64,000 nucleotides of DNA from a bacterium C-53 (GCA_003612525.1 RAZD01000014.1:1-64000), one strand, 5' to 3'. Positions 1 to 9,162 are shown, counted from the stretch's first letter. Numbers and translations are program-made. The notes: generated by a model not told the origin, from the letters alone.

Positions 1-2
1 AA

Positions 3-57
3 GGTGGAAAATATCAATTTCGGGTGGCTCTCAAGCGGGAAACTGGTGGCTCCCAAG
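3..57. repeat. Terminal-repeat-like direct repeats, possible IS21-type end
   Basis: A 13-base unit beginning GGTGGCTC occurs at 23-35 and 45-57 with one difference, a 22-base period, and a shorter GGTGG copy starts at 3. Tandem copies of a roughly 20-base repeat at an element end are characteristic of IS21-family elements. The unit lies exactly where the parB-like gene stops resembling its family, so I infer that an insertion element begins near base 65-70 and extends out of the window to the left. No transposase is visible here. Confidence 0.45.
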
Positions 58-1312
58 GAGGATAATATTCAATGCCGTCAATCACATCCCCGTTGAGCTT
101 TCCCTCCTTATCCAGCTCCCGGAGCCGTTTTGCCTGGGCTACCGAGGGGGAGGACTGCTCGCCGTCAATGGAAACGGCAACAAGCCTCTGGTTTTTCGGT
201 TTAATGTAGGACAGCTCCACGGCGGGCATAAAGCCAAGCCCTTTCTCGTCCACCTTGTTCAAGAGCTCCGGGACAAGGGAGTTCAGCCGGATATAGCGCA
301 TGACTTTTTTATAGTTCATGCCGTTGTTTTCCCCGACAATCTCAACGGAGCGTTTTCCGATGTCCCCCTCGGCCACGCCGTCCAGACGGCCTCCCTGGTG
401 CTTGATGGCCTCCACTTCCAGATCCAAAAGTTTTGCAAGCTCGCTGGGCAGGGGCTCCCCACGCTGTTTGTTGCTGTTTTTCATTTCCCGGACAGCTTCG
501 ATGTCCGTCATGCTGCGGACGATACAGGGGAGCTCCTTTAGCCCGGCCAGCTCACTTCCACGGTGGCGGCGGTGGCCCGCCACAATCTCATAACCGTTGC
601 CGTCCTTTTCCGGGCGGACGGTGGCGGGGGTCATAACGCCATGCTCCTTGATCGTCCCCACCAGCTCGGCCATTTTTTCATCGTCCTTTACCTGGAACGG
701 GTGATCCCGGAAAGTATGGAACGCATGGAGATCGGAAAGTTTCAAATAAACCAGCTTTCCCTCGTCAATGGGACGGGGCGGGGCGGCGGGCTCGGGAGCA
801 GGCGGCTCCGGGACAGCGGCCTCCCGGACGGGAGCACCCTTTGGGGCATCCGGGGCTTTGCCGTCACTTCGGGACACTTTGTCTCGTTTGGGCGGCTTTG
901 CCTTTCCGGAGGCCGTTTTATCCTCCTTGGGCGGGCGGCCCTTGCGTGGCTTTGTTTCCTCCTTGCCAGCGGGCCCCGCTTTTTCTTCTTTGGGCGGACG
1001 GCCACGCCGGGGTGTTTTCGGCTTATCGCTGCCAGCGGCGGGAATTTCCTCCTTTCCGTCTTTACCCGCCGCCTCCTTTTCCACCTGGGCCCGGGCCGCC
1101 TGCCGCTTTTCGCCCATCAGCTCATTGATCTTGTCAAAGGACACCACCACATCGCCGGGAGCGGGCTGGGCAGGCCCGGCCTGTTCCTGCTTGGGCGTGG
1201 GTGCGGCGGCCTGTTCGGGAGCCGGGGCCTGGGGCTGGTCTGCCGCAACAGGCTCGGGAGCCTCCGGGAGTTTTTCACTGCCGGGGCCTGTGTTCAGTTT
1301 TTCATCAGCCAT
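14..1312 (-). CDS. ParB/RepB/Spo0J-family protein of a conjugative element, 3' end replaced
   Basis: Codes for a 432-residue ParB-like protein. Residues 1-185 are a low-complexity Pro/Ala/Lys region with two AT-hook-like RGRPPK motifs, followed by a ParB N-terminal (nuclease-fold) domain at about 185-300, including GHRRHRGSELAG, and a helical DNA-binding part. Such genes sit on integrative and conjugative elements of Firmicutes, where they are thought to act in partition or regulation. The gene is far richer in GC than the rest of the window, which points to horizontal transfer. The start is set by an AAGGAGG site 6-8 bases upstream. As I recall the family, homologues continue for about 50 residues past the DVIDGI motif; here the last 17 residues are unrelated and come from the repeat-bearing sequence at the window edge, so the gene is probably truncated by insertion. 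Confidence 0.8.
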   Translation of the reverse strand: MADEKLNTGPGSEKLPEAPEPVAADQPQAPAPEQAAAPTPKQEQAGPAQPAPGDVVVSFDKINELMGEKRQAARAQVEKEAAGKDGKEEIPAAGSDKPKTPRRGRPPKEEKAGPAGKEETKPRKGRPPKEDKTASGKAKPPKRDKVSRSDGKAPDAPKGAPVREAAVPEPPAPEPAAPPRPIDEGKLVYLKLSDLHAFHTFRDHPFQVKDDEKMAELVGTIKEHGVMTPATVRPEKDGNGYEIVAGHRRHRGSELAGLKELPCIVRSMTDIEAVREMKNSNKQRGEPLPSELAKLLDLEVEAIKHQGGRLDGVAEGDIGKRSVEIVGENNGMNYKKVMRYIRLNSLVPELLNKVDEKGLGFMPAVELSYIKPKNQRLVAVSIDGEQSSPSVAQAKRLRELDKEGKLNGDVIDGIEYYPPWEPPVSRLRATRN

Positions 1313-1401
1313 TCACTAACCTCCTTTTTGTGAAAGTTGCATAAATTTAGGGGCTAAATTTCTGTAATTATTTTTTGCCTCCTTTCCGCCTATCCACGCA
1401 A

Positions 1402-1436
1402 AAAAGCCGCCCGTTTTTTCATGCCGGACGGCTTTT
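1402..1436 (-). terminator. Hairpin terminator-like element
   Basis: Twelve-base arms AAAAGCCG(C/T)CCG pair around an 11-base loop; the single mismatch becomes a G-U pair in the minus-strand RNA. The arms end in A and T runs, so it could act in either direction. It lies upstream of the parB-like gene and would end transcription coming from the decayed region to its right. Confidence 0.55.
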
Positions 1437-1512
1437 AGCGTAATGTGATAGATCAAATATTATTTTTTGTGGTTGGTAGGCTTTGAAAAGCCTTGTATTT
1501 ACAGTGTTCTTA

Positions 1513-1626
1513 TTAAGAAACAATCATAGGAATACTTATCTCCGAACCGTTACTCACATCACATTCTATTTTATCTGTCTGTAAAATAAATTGAAACATA
1601 TCCTTCACTTTTGTAATACTTTCCAT
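1513..1626 (-). CDS. Small ORF, 37 residues, unknown
   Basis: A short reading frame of 37 codons starts at an ATG preceded by GAGGTTAAAAT, a plausible ribosome binding site. The peptide is mixed in charge (MESITKVKDMF at its start), with no membrane segment or signal. It directly follows the decayed gene at 1636-1908. I do not recognise it; it may be a real small gene or the last readable piece of a larger lost gene. Confidence 0.3.
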   Translation of the reverse strand: MESITKVKDMFQFILQTDKIECDVSNGSEISIPMIVS

Positions 1627-1635
1627 ATTTTAACC

Positions 1636-1908
1636 TCATAATATCTCAAAATGTTTGAAGGCATCCTTTATCGTTTCCACTTTTTCCGCTGTCATATGTT
1701 TTCTCGGCTGTTTCAATTACTCTACCGCGTTAGGCGCATCAGACATTGGCTATCCCAAATTTATCTTTATCTCTGCGATATACATTTTGAAACCATAATT
1801 CACTTCTATGTACTCTTTAGTCATTTTGTAAGTTACACGCTCCTTCGTCTTACACACTTTGGCTCTCTTGGAGATATTTATGAAGCGGCACTTTACCCTT
1901 ACACTCAT
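1636..1908 (-). pseudogene. Decayed gene remnant with two in-frame stops
   Basis: One frame reads for about 90 codons with in-frame stops TAG at 1750-1752 and TAA at 1717-1719. The peptide on both sides looks coherent: YIEVNYGFKMYIAEIK, then SDAPNAVE, then KQPRKHMTAEKVETIKDAF. From memory this resembles a C-terminal extension found in some Clostridial RlmD-type rRNA uracil methyltransferases, but this is unverified. The stops make it a remnant. Further up the minus strand (1908-2100) only short fragments are readable, preceded by a TTGACA box at about 2062. Confidence 0.5.
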
Positions 1909-2179
1909 AAAACTTTACTTTTACGTTGATTACGCCGTCAGGTTTTCGTAAGATGGTAATACAACTGTCTTATCTGGTGTCATTCTGACAGCTCCATTTC
2001 TAACTTAGTCAAAATTTCACTATGAATACTTCGTAATATCATATGGGCTATATCTGTGTCAATATTTTTGGTGAATTTTTTAGTATTTCCTGTGGCCGGA
2101 AATTTTATACGCTTATTTTTATATGGGTATACAAAAACTCATTATGTTTAAAAGTTGGGTATTGTTGATTTGTCCCATT
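1909..2179. other. Decayed AT-rich stretch without intact gene
   Basis: No reading frame here combines a ribosome binding site with useful length. On the minus strand a fragment of about 20 codons (starting MILRSIHSEIL) ends just before another short fragment, suggesting the 5' part of the gene remnant to its left. A perfect TTGACA hexamer lies near 2062-2067 on the minus strand, with an AT-rich -10-like region 17 bases on. Nothing else recognised. Confidence 0.4.
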
Positions 2180-2971
2180 TATCAAAAAGTTTCAAAAACA
2201 GAAAATCATTGATAATCTTAATCTATCTGTACCGGAGGGAAGCGTCTTTGGTTTCATAGGAAAAAACGGAGCCGGAAAAACAACGACCATGAAAATGATA
2301 TTGGGGCTGTTGCAACCCGACAACGGAGAAATCCATATCTACAATGAGCCTGTTTGCTTTGGCCAGACAAGGACAAATCAATATATCGGATATTTGCCGG
2401 ACGTCCCGGAATTTTATAACTATATGACCCCCATACAGTATCTAAGACTATAAGGAGAAGTCATTGGTCTATCAAAAGCCGAAATATCCAAAAAAGTGAA
2501 GAACTCCTCTCCCTTGTCGGCTTAAGCGGTGTAACAAAACAAATCAGCGAATTTTCCCGCGGTATGAAACAACGGTTGGGAATTGCACAAGCATTGCTTA
2601 CACATCCCAAATTACTGATTTGTAACGAACCGACAAGCGCCCCTGACCCGGTAGGAAGAAAAGAGATTTTGGATATTCTCTATAAAATCAGCGGGACACT
2701 TGCTGAAATTAAAGCATTACATGGACATGACAGCTTAATGTTGGAATTTTCTGCGGATAAAGATTTACAACTTTTCAAAAAACAGAAGCCCATAGAACCC
2801 TTCCTGCTTCATTCCGAAGAAAACAACAGAGAACTTATCCTGCACAGCCGCGACATGAAAAATGTACAGAAATGCTTGTTTGCCATACTTGCGTCAACAG
2901 GGATTTATCCTATAAAAATAGAACTTATGTAGCCGTCCCTTGAAAGCCTGTTTTTGGAGGTGGCGAATTGA
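2180..2971 (+). pseudogene. Decayed ABC transporter ATP-binding gene
   Basis: The translation gives an ABC ATPase in pieces. Walker A (GKNGAGKTTTM) is readable near 2260; TAA interrupts the frame at 2452-2454; a lost base near 2500 shifts the frame; the signature region (EFSRGMKQRLGIAQALL) follows from 2550. Walker B reads LLICNEP, with Asn in place of the usual Asp. The segment that should carry the H-loop is missing between DILYKISG and TLAEIKAL (about 40 residues), and another in-frame stop is at 2930. A further shift lies near 2200. With at least five lesions it cannot make a working ATPase. It is followed by its permease partner with a TTG start overlapping its stop. Confidence 0.85.
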
Positions 2972-3557
2972 ACGGATATATTGCTTTTGTCAAAAAAGAG
3001 TTTATAGAAAATATGAAGAATTATCGTTTTCCTATCCTGTTTGCAGTCTTTCTTGTTTTCGGCATCATGAGCGCATTCCTCACGAAATTTACGCTGGAGA
3101 TTCTATCAGCTTTAGCGGCAGATATGGAAATGACTCCTGAACTGTTGGCTTTGGACGCATGGAAACAATTTTATAAAAACCTTTCCCCTGTTGCTTTCGC
3201 CGCCTTTTCACTTTGGATAATGGGATTTCTGTATTTGAGTATTCTGATGATTGGATGTGTTATATTCAAGCAGACTTTCACGAGCATACTCTTTACAAGC
3301 AGCATTGTTGCCCTTATATCTTTGCTTGGAATGATCGAACCGATTTCTAAATTCAACCCATTTATCCTAAAATCCAAAAATGTAGATTTGATTTCCAGAG
3401 AAGTCATTCCGGCAGAATTTATAATACCCGCTTTTATTTCCGTTGTTTTATCCATTTTTTTTTGGTACTGATTGCCATTCACCTTTCCAATCAAATACAG
3501 CAATCAGTAACAGATGTTATAATTTATCCCTTCTGTTTTACCCTTATTCATTGTTAA
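2968..3557 (+). pseudogene. Decayed ABC-2-type permease gene, partner of the ATPase remnant
   Basis: Translation starts at TTG (2968) behind GGAGG and overlaps the ATPase stop, an arrangement typical of a coupled ABC pair. The first 35-40 residues form a normal first membrane segment. After FYKNLSP the sequence jumps to FAAFSLWIMGFL; from memory of the family a stretch of roughly 60 residues is missing. A T-run at 3459-3467 causes a frameshift: the frame stops at 3471, while a neighbouring frame continues as LIAIHLSNQIQQ to a stop at 3557. The pair resembles bacteriocin-resistance or multidrug ABC-2 exporters, but the substrate cannot be stated. Confidence 0.8.
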
Positions 3558-3579
3558 TATCTTGAATTTGTGATAAAAT
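3551..3579 (+). promoter_or_regulatory. Sigma-A-type promoter for degV
   Basis: TTGTTA (3551-3556), a 17-base spacer and TAAAAT (3574-3579), 57 bases before the degV start. It marks the border between the decayed accessory DNA and the conserved chromosome. Confidence 0.5.
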
Positions 3580-3636
3580 AACAAATATTGAAAGATTATT
3601 TATTCCAAATGCTTTGAAAGGAGCAATGCAAAATAT

Positions 3637-4509
3637 ATGAGTAAAACAGCAATTATTACAGACAGTAACAGCGGAATTACGCAGGCAGAAGGAAAAAAAC
3701 TGGGAATCACAGTCATTCCCATGCCTTTTACCATAGAAGGAAACGATTATTTTGAGGACATTAACCTCTCACAGGAAGAATTCTATCGTCTGCTCGCACA
3801 GAACGCTGAAATTTCCACGTCACAGCCCGCCGTTGGTGATTTAATGGATACATGGGAAAACCTGCTCAAAGAATACGATGATATCGTTCATATTCCTATG
3901 TCCAGCGGTCTCAGCAGTTCATGCCAGACTGCCATCACATTTGCAGAAGAATTTGACGGGCGCGTACAGGTAGTCAACAACCAGCGAATCTCTGTTACGC
4001 AACGTCAATCCGTATTAGACGCTATCAGGCTTGCAGAAAATGGAAAAAATGCCTCTGAAATTAAAAAAATACTTGAAGATACGAAATTCGATTCCAGCAT
4101 ATATATCATGGTAGATACATTGAAATACCTGAAAAAAGGTGGACGCGTTACACCTGCTGCCGCTGCCTTTGCCGAAATCCTGAACCTGAAACCGGTGCTG
4201 CAGATTCAGGGAGATAAACTGGACGCATTTTCAAAGGCAAGAGGAATCAAAAGCGCGCGCTCTATTATGATACAGGCCATAAAAAAAGACATCGAAAAAC
4301 GCTTCGGCGGTTTCCCGGTTGAAGAACCAAATGTATATCTTCAGATTGCACACACGAATAATCTCGATGCTGCCCTCTCCTTTAAAGAAGAAATAGGAAA
4401 GGAATTTCCAGGATATGATATTTATGTAGATCATTTATCCCTGAGCGTTTCCTGTCATATCGGTCCTGGTTCACTTGCACTTGCATGCACAAAAATTATG
4501 AAACACTAG
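3637..4509 (+). CDS. DegV family fatty-acid-binding protein
   Basis: 290 residues, full length for DegV. The N-terminal half has the TDSNSGI motif that contacts the fatty acid carboxylate and the SSGLSSS loop near residues 88-94; the C-terminal half carries the TLKYLKKGGRV motif of the family. DegV proteins bind fatty acids in the cytosol; in the FakA/FakB system they present the fatty acid to the kinase FakA. No fakA (Dak2 domain) gene is in the window, so membership of a FakB system is inference. It has its own promoter and precedes a LUD-domain gene by 51 bases. A second, distantly similar copy lies at 38022-38861. Confidence 0.9.
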   Translation: MSKTAIITDSNSGITQAEGKKLGITVIPMPFTIEGNDYFEDINLSQEEFYRLLAQNAEISTSQPAVGDLMDTWENLLKEYDDIVHIPMSSGLSSSCQTAITFAEEFDGRVQVVNNQRISVTQRQSVLDAIRLAENGKNASEIKKILEDTKFDSSIYIMVDTLKYLKKGGRVTPAAAAFAEILNLKPVLQIQGDKLDAFSKARGIKSARSIMIQAIKKDIEKRFGGFPVEEPNVYLQIAHTNNLDAALSFKEEIGKEFPGYDIYVDHLSLSVSCHIGPGSLALACTKIMKH

Positions 4510-4560
4510 AAAATGTATGAAAACTGCGCTCGGAGCTGACAGCTCCGGAAGGGAGGAAAA

Positions 4561-5196
4561 ATGTCACCAAAAAAAGAAGCCCGAAAAATTCAGGCCTCCA
4601 CAATCATTGAAAATCTTAAAATCCGTGGCATGGAAGGTTATTATTTTGATACTTCTGCCGACTGCGTCTCCTATATTCTTTCACAAATGCCACAGGGCAG
4701 CTCCATATCATGGGGCGGTTCGATGACGTTTGAAGAGACAGGAATGAAAGACGCTCTGACAGATCAAGACTATGTGCTGATTGACCGTATGTCTGCAAAA
4801 ACACCGGAAGAACGCCGCTCCATCTATGCGCAGACGGTTATGTCCGATTTCTATTTTATGAGTACAAATGCTATCACGCTTGACGGAGAACTCATTAACA
4901 TCGATGGAAACGGAAATCGTCTGGCATGTCTTCTGCAGGGGCCTCAAAATATCATGATTCTAACTGGTCTCAATAAAATTACGTCTGATATAGAAAGCGG
5001 TATCCGCCGTGTGAAAGATATCGCTTCACCGGCAAATACCGTACGTTTGAATAAAAATACGCCTTGCAGCCAGACCGGACGTTGTAATAACTGCTTTTCA
5101 CCGGATTGCATCTGTTCGCACACCGTAATTACAAGACGATCCGGCACACCGGGACGTATTAAAATATTTTTAATAAATGAGGATTTGGGATATTAA
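4561..5196 (+). CDS. LUD domain protein (lactate-utilisation LutC-like)
   Basis: 211 residues with a LUD domain over nearly the whole length, including SISWGGSMTFEETG near residues 49-62 and the INIDGNGNRLA motif. Family members include LutB/LutC of L-lactate oxidation, but many stand-alone Clostridial copies have no known role and no other lut gene is present here. A Cys-rich stretch near residues 168-185 (CSQTGRCNNCFSPDCIC) could bind a metal or iron-sulphur cluster. A GGGAGG site lies close to the ATG. It probably shares a transcript with degV. Its stop codon overlaps that of the converging SGNH gene within TTAA at 5193-5196. Confidence 0.85.
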   Translation: MSPKKEARKIQASTIIENLKIRGMEGYYFDTSADCVSYILSQMPQGSSISWGGSMTFEETGMKDALTDQDYVLIDRMSAKTPEERRSIYAQTVMSDFYFMSTNAITLDGELINIDGNGNRLACLLQGPQNIMILTGLNKITSDIESGIRRVKDIASPANTVRLNKNTPCSQTGRCNNCFSPDCICSHTVITRRSGTPGRIKIFLINEDLGY

Positions 5197-6269
5197 TTTT
5201 CCGAGATTTCCTCTCCCGACAGAGAACTTGCTGCTTTATTTGATGACGCATCGTCTTCTTTTACGATTCCATGCGCCATCAAATACTGCTTCCAGAGCTC
5301 AATATAAGCTGCTTTAAGATGAACGCCATCTCCGGAAAACTCATCGGGGAGGGCGTTTTCTTCATTTGTGAAAATTTCATTCAAATTCAAATAATAAACA
5401 TGCTCGTCTTCTGCTATTTTTTTAATCAGCCGATTTCTCTCATCGATCATCTCATTGCTGTATACCGTACTGGTATCTGAAACATTTTTCGTCACATGCA
5501 TAATACTTTGCACATAGATAACCGCATCCGGCTGTGTTCCCTTCACCGTATCAATCACATTATAATAATACTGGGCAAACTGTTCATCCGTTCCCCAGCC
5601 CATCTCATTGAGTCCGAACATAATATAGACTTTCTTAAACAATCCCTGTTGCAAAAGGAGCGCTTCCGGCACCGTGATTTTCCCTATGGGCGTATCAACA
5701 ATCTGTTTTGTCTGAAACGTATAAATCTGGAATCCTTTATTCGCGTAAAAAGCTGTATTTTGAAGGCCCGAATACAGCCCAAATCCTACGACTCTGGAAT
5801 CCCCAATAAAAAGTGCATCGTCAAAATAGCTCTCGTCTACCAATCGAAAATCAGGATTCGCAATATCATCCTTCTGATCTGATTCCTTTCCCTGATCTTC
5901 CGTACTCAAATCCTCTTTTTCTCCAGAACTTTCCCCGTTCTCTGCTTCATTCTTCTCTTTCGGGTTTTCTTTCTGATCTGTTTCTTCCTTTTGTCCTTTG
6001 TGATCCGTCTTCTCTTCCAGTTCTACCGGTTCAGAAGCGCCCGCTTTCCGCTCATCCTCACCGATCACTATCGATACTGGTACAACATCCGGTATTTCCG
6101 GACGCATCAGTTTATCCTTCAAATAATGAACAGCAGTTGCCACCGCCACATTCTGTCCTTTGTCTTTTGAATTTTCCTCCGTCGTACCGCAGATAAAACC
6201 GGCAATCGAGACGACTGCCACGCTCATAAGGAGCAGTACAAGGAAGGAATGCTTCCTTAATTCTTTCAT
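5193..6269 (-). CDS. SGNH/GDSL-family hydrolase, membrane anchored
   Basis: 358 residues. A hydrophobic segment at residues 8-28 acts as signal anchor; a Glu/Lys-rich linker (about 75-140) leads to an extracellular SGNH domain with block I FIGDSRVVG, an Asn-containing block GLNEMG and block V GDGVHLK holding the catalytic Asp-His pair. Such enzymes remove or transfer acyl groups on polysaccharides. It lies 98 bases downstream of an MBOAT acyltransferase on the same strand; this pairing is common for O-acetylation of cell-surface glycans, so a role there is inferred. The spacer contains a small hairpin (6285-6299). The substrate is unknown. Confidence 0.85.
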   Translation of the reverse strand: MKELRKHSFLVLLLMSVAVVSIAGFICGTTEENSKDKGQNVAVATAVHYLKDKLMRPEIPDVVPVSIVIGEDERKAGASEPVELEEKTDHKGQKEETDQKENPKEKNEAENGESSGEKEDLSTEDQGKESDQKDDIANPDFRLVDESYFDDALFIGDSRVVGFGLYSGLQNTAFYANKGFQIYTFQTKQIVDTPIGKITVPEALLLQQGLFKKVYIMFGLNEMGWGTDEQFAQYYYNVIDTVKGTQPDAVIYVQSIMHVTKNVSDTSTVYSNEMIDERNRLIKKIAEDEHVYYLNLNEIFTNEENALPDEFSGDGVHLKAAYIELWKQYLMAHGIVKEDDASSNKAASSLSGEEISEN

Positions 6270-6367
6270 TTATCCTCTCATTCCGACGCTTTCAGCGTCC
6301 CGCTAATGAACTGTTTATAAATTTTTTAAAGCGCTTCGTCCGCTATGTACGCTTCTCACACTGCATT

Positions 6368-7741
6368 CTAAAAGCCCAAGTATAAAAACGGGCTGTACAC
6401 GGAATCTACCATCACAATAACGGATACCCAGAACGCAACAAGCAGAATCATCGTACCGGCAAGACTCTTCTTCTGTTTCTCATACAGCTTTTGAAAAAAT
6501 GGTGTCGACAACAATATTCCCGGTATAAAAAACAATCCGTATGTGACAAACGGCTCTTTGAAATCAACACCCATATGAAATGTGAACATTCTGGAAAAAT
6601 AAATTCCAATCTCACGTATATCTGTAATCGCAAAAATAACCCATCCGCACATCACCGCAATTAATGTATAGATTCTTGACAATATCTTGGAACGATCCAG
6701 ATAGCTCTTTAAGAACAGTCTTTCCAGGACAAGCAATACAAAGTGGTACAGACCCCATAAAATAAAATTCCAGCTTGCTCCATGCCAGAATCCCGTCAAA
6801 AGCCATACAATAAACATATTAAAAAACATTCTTACAGCTCCGCACCTGTTGCCGCCAAGCGGAATATATATGTATGTCCGAAACCAGTCCGTTAAAGTAA
6901 TATGCCACCTCTTCCAGAAATCCGTAATGGAAGATGCCGTATATGGATGATTAAAATTCGCCGGAAGATGGAATCCCAGCATCTGTCCAAGTCCGATTGC
7001 CATCAGAGAATATCCATGAAAATCAAAATAAATCTGCAATGTATACGCTCCCGCTCCCAGCCAGGCTGTTGGAGTTGAAAGACTTTCATAGCCAACTATC
7101 GCCAGACTGTTCCATGCCTGTCCGAAACGGTTCGCCAGAAGAATTTTCGAGCCCAAGCCAAGTGTAAATACACGAAGCCCCTCTTCAAAACAATCCACAG
7201 TAATTCGGTACGGCTTCAAATCCTCCGCTATTGTGGAATAAGGTACAATCGGCCCCTCCAAAAGTTTTGGAAACATGCAAAGATAAGCGCCAAGCTGCAT
7301 CAATGACATTTCGCATGGAATTCGTTCACAATATACGTCTGCTACATAGGACAGAATCTGAAACGTATAAAAACTGATTCCCAGCGGAAGCATGATTCGT
7401 GGAAAATCAAATTCCTTTCCCGAAACCATTTCCACATTACTTACTATAAAATTACTGTATTTAAAAAACAGCAGCGTACCCACATCATACAGCACGGCAA
7501 GAATCAAAAACAACCTTTTTAATGTATTCCGGTGTTGATTTGCAGCCATCGCTCTCGCCAGAAAGTAATTCACCAGCACCGACATAATGAGAAGTAATAT
7601 GTATCTGGGCTCACCAAAACCATAAAAAATAAGGCTGCCCACTAAAAGTACAATATTTCTGAACCTGCCCGGAACCAAAAAATAAATCAGCAAAAATACC
7701 GGCAAAAACCGGAACATAAAATTCAAACTGCTAAATACCAT
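6368..7741 (-). CDS. MBOAT family O-acyltransferase
   Basis: 457 residues and about ten membrane segments. It carries the MBOAT core DFWKRWHITLTDWFRTYIY and the motif FWHGASWNF with the invariant His. The AlgI/DltB-type branch moves acyl groups from the cytosol to extracellular glycans or teichoic acids. I start at ATG 7741 (MVFSSLNFMF, the usual family start) rather than the GTG five codons earlier; a GGGGCGG site precedes it. It follows the permease stop by 14 bases and precedes the SGNH gene, so the three are likely co-transcribed. No dlt genes are nearby, which argues against D-alanylation. Confidence 0.9.
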   Translation of the reverse strand: MVFSSLNFMFRFLPVFLLIYFLVPGRFRNIVLLVGSLIFYGFGEPRYILLLIMSVLVNYFLARAMAANQHRNTLKRLFLILAVLYDVGTLLFFKYSNFIVSNVEMVSGKEFDFPRIMLPLGISFYTFQILSYVADVYCERIPCEMSLMQLGAYLCMFPKLLEGPIVPYSTIAEDLKPYRITVDCFEEGLRVFTLGLGSKILLANRFGQAWNSLAIVGYESLSTPTAWLGAGAYTLQIYFDFHGYSLMAIGLGQMLGFHLPANFNHPYTASSITDFWKRWHITLTDWFRTYIYIPLGGNRCGAVRMFFNMFIVWLLTGFWHGASWNFILWGLYHFVLLVLERLFLKSYLDRSKILSRIYTLIAVMCGWVIFAITDIREIGIYFSRMFTFHMGVDFKEPFVTYGLFFIPGILLSTPFFQKLYEKQKKSLAGTMILLVAFWVSVIVMVDSVYSPFLYLGF

Positions 7742-7755
7742 ATTTATCCGCCCCA

Positions 7756-9144
7756 CTATTCATTTCTAATCGCCGCAAGAGGGCTTAAACGCATTGCACG
7801 AAGGGCCGGAAAAAATCCCGCAAGCATTCCGACGAGCACAGCAAAGAGCAGCGCTGTGCCGGAAAGCCAGAACGGAATAAATGAAGTTGTTGTCTGGTAT
7901 CCATACATCGTTGTCGTGATCCTGTTAATAATAGCGGAAATTCCATAGCTGAGCGCCAGCCCTATTGCACCGCCAATAAAGCCAATATACGCCGCCTCTA
8001 TCAAAAACAGGCTTCTGATATCACCAAGATTGCATCCTAAAACTTTCATAATCCCAATCTCTTTCGTTCTCTCATAAATCGACATCATCATAGTGTTCGC
8101 AATGCCAATCGCCGCAACAAGCAGCGAGACCGCACCGATTCCCCCAAGAATTGCCTGAATGGAACGATACTGGCTCTGCATCTGCTGCACCCAGTCCGCA
8201 TTGCTGTCTGTCTGAAATCCCATTTCTTTAATTGCGTTCTGCACTTCCTGAACAGCATCCATACTGTCTACATTCACATAAAGCGCTGAATAATAGATCT
8301 CTTTATACGGTTTGCCGCTTTTCGTCGTAGGCTGCCCGGGAATCGCTTTATTTTTAAAAGCTTTTTTAAGCTGCGCCTTTAATGCATCCACATCGCACAA
8401 TACGCTGTAACTGTTATTATCATAATAGTTATCATCCCCCGCAAGGACCCCTGCCGGCTCCACCATATATTTCTTTGGCGGTTTCACCGCCTGACCCCCA
8501 TCGCCTCCCGGCTCCTGCATATTACTCGACCGGCTCTGCCAGTAGCTGTCTGTATCCAGAATCATAAACAAAGGTGAACCCGCAAGATCAATGTCCGGCA
8601 GTTCTCCCGTTTCCCAGAAATTTTGATTTGTTTTGCTGTTCGAAAACTGCTCAAGCGTATGATTTCCGTAAATAAGCCGCAAAGGTTCTCCCTCGGCAGG
8701 AATCCCTCCCGAGGCAAAATTAAGGTTCAATTTATTCAGCGCATCTATGCTGTAACCCTGGATTGAGCTGTAATACTCATAGACACCGGACTTCAATATC
8801 ACATCCGCACGCAATACCGGAGAAACAATATCCACATGCGGCAATGCCTTTACCTGCTCAATCACTTCATCATCCAGATATTTGACTTCCGTATTCTGAC
8901 TGCTGTCATCGTCAGAATTAAAGCTCATATAATAGCTCCCATCATTCGAATATACATTTACAGTTGTAAGTCCGCCGTATTTTTCAATATCCTGCATCGT
9001 CTGCCTGTTAAGCCCCAGCCCGAGCGAAATCATAACTACAATCGATGCCGTACCGATCACTACACCGAGTATCGTCAATATGGTTCTGATCTTTCTTTTC
9101 CACAAACTATTGCTGCTCATCCGCAGCAAATCACCAAATTTCAT
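7756..9144 (-). CDS. MacB/FtsX-type ABC transporter permease
   Basis: 462 residues in MacB topology: one membrane segment at about 19-40, a large extracellular domain (about 60-320), then three membrane segments in a C-terminal FtsX domain with the conserved ANTMMMSIYERTKEIGIMKVLG stretch split across positions about 345-367. Such permeases work with a LolD/MacB-type ATPase, here the one at 10677-11381, and with an extracytoplasmic partner, probably the CARDB protein between them. They use ATP to drive conformational change outside the membrane, often for export or resistance to surface-active peptides. The exact cargo is unknown. Confidence 0.9.
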   Translation of the reverse strand: MKFGDLLRMSSNSLWKRKIRTILTILGVVIGTASIVVMISLGLGLNRQTMQDIEKYGGLTTVNVYSNDGSYYMSFNSDDDSSQNTEVKYLDDEVIEQVKALPHVDIVSPVLRADVILKSGVYEYYSSIQGYSIDALNKLNLNFASGGIPAEGEPLRLIYGNHTLEQFSNSKTNQNFWETGELPDIDLAGSPLFMILDTDSYWQSRSSNMQEPGGDGGQAVKPPKKYMVEPAGVLAGDDNYYDNNSYSVLCDVDALKAQLKKAFKNKAIPGQPTTKSGKPYKEIYYSALYVNVDSMDAVQEVQNAIKEMGFQTDSNADWVQQMQSQYRSIQAILGGIGAVSLLVAAIGIANTMMMSIYERTKEIGIMKVLGCNLGDIRSLFLIEAAYIGFIGGAIGLALSYGISAIINRITTTMYGYQTTTSFIPFWLSGTALLFAVLVGMLAGFFPALRAMRLSPLAAIRNE

Positions 9145-9162
9145 GCCTGATACCCTTCCCGG

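Noticed and set aside
563-1333. Long plus-strand reading frames opposite the parB-like gene
   Set aside because: They lack ribosome sites and family features; they are open because the GC-rich, low-complexity gene on the other strand contains few stops in other frames.
1651-1929. Plus-strand frame of 92 codons
   Set aside because: It lies opposite the readable remnant on the minus strand, has no ribosome site and an unlikely composition.
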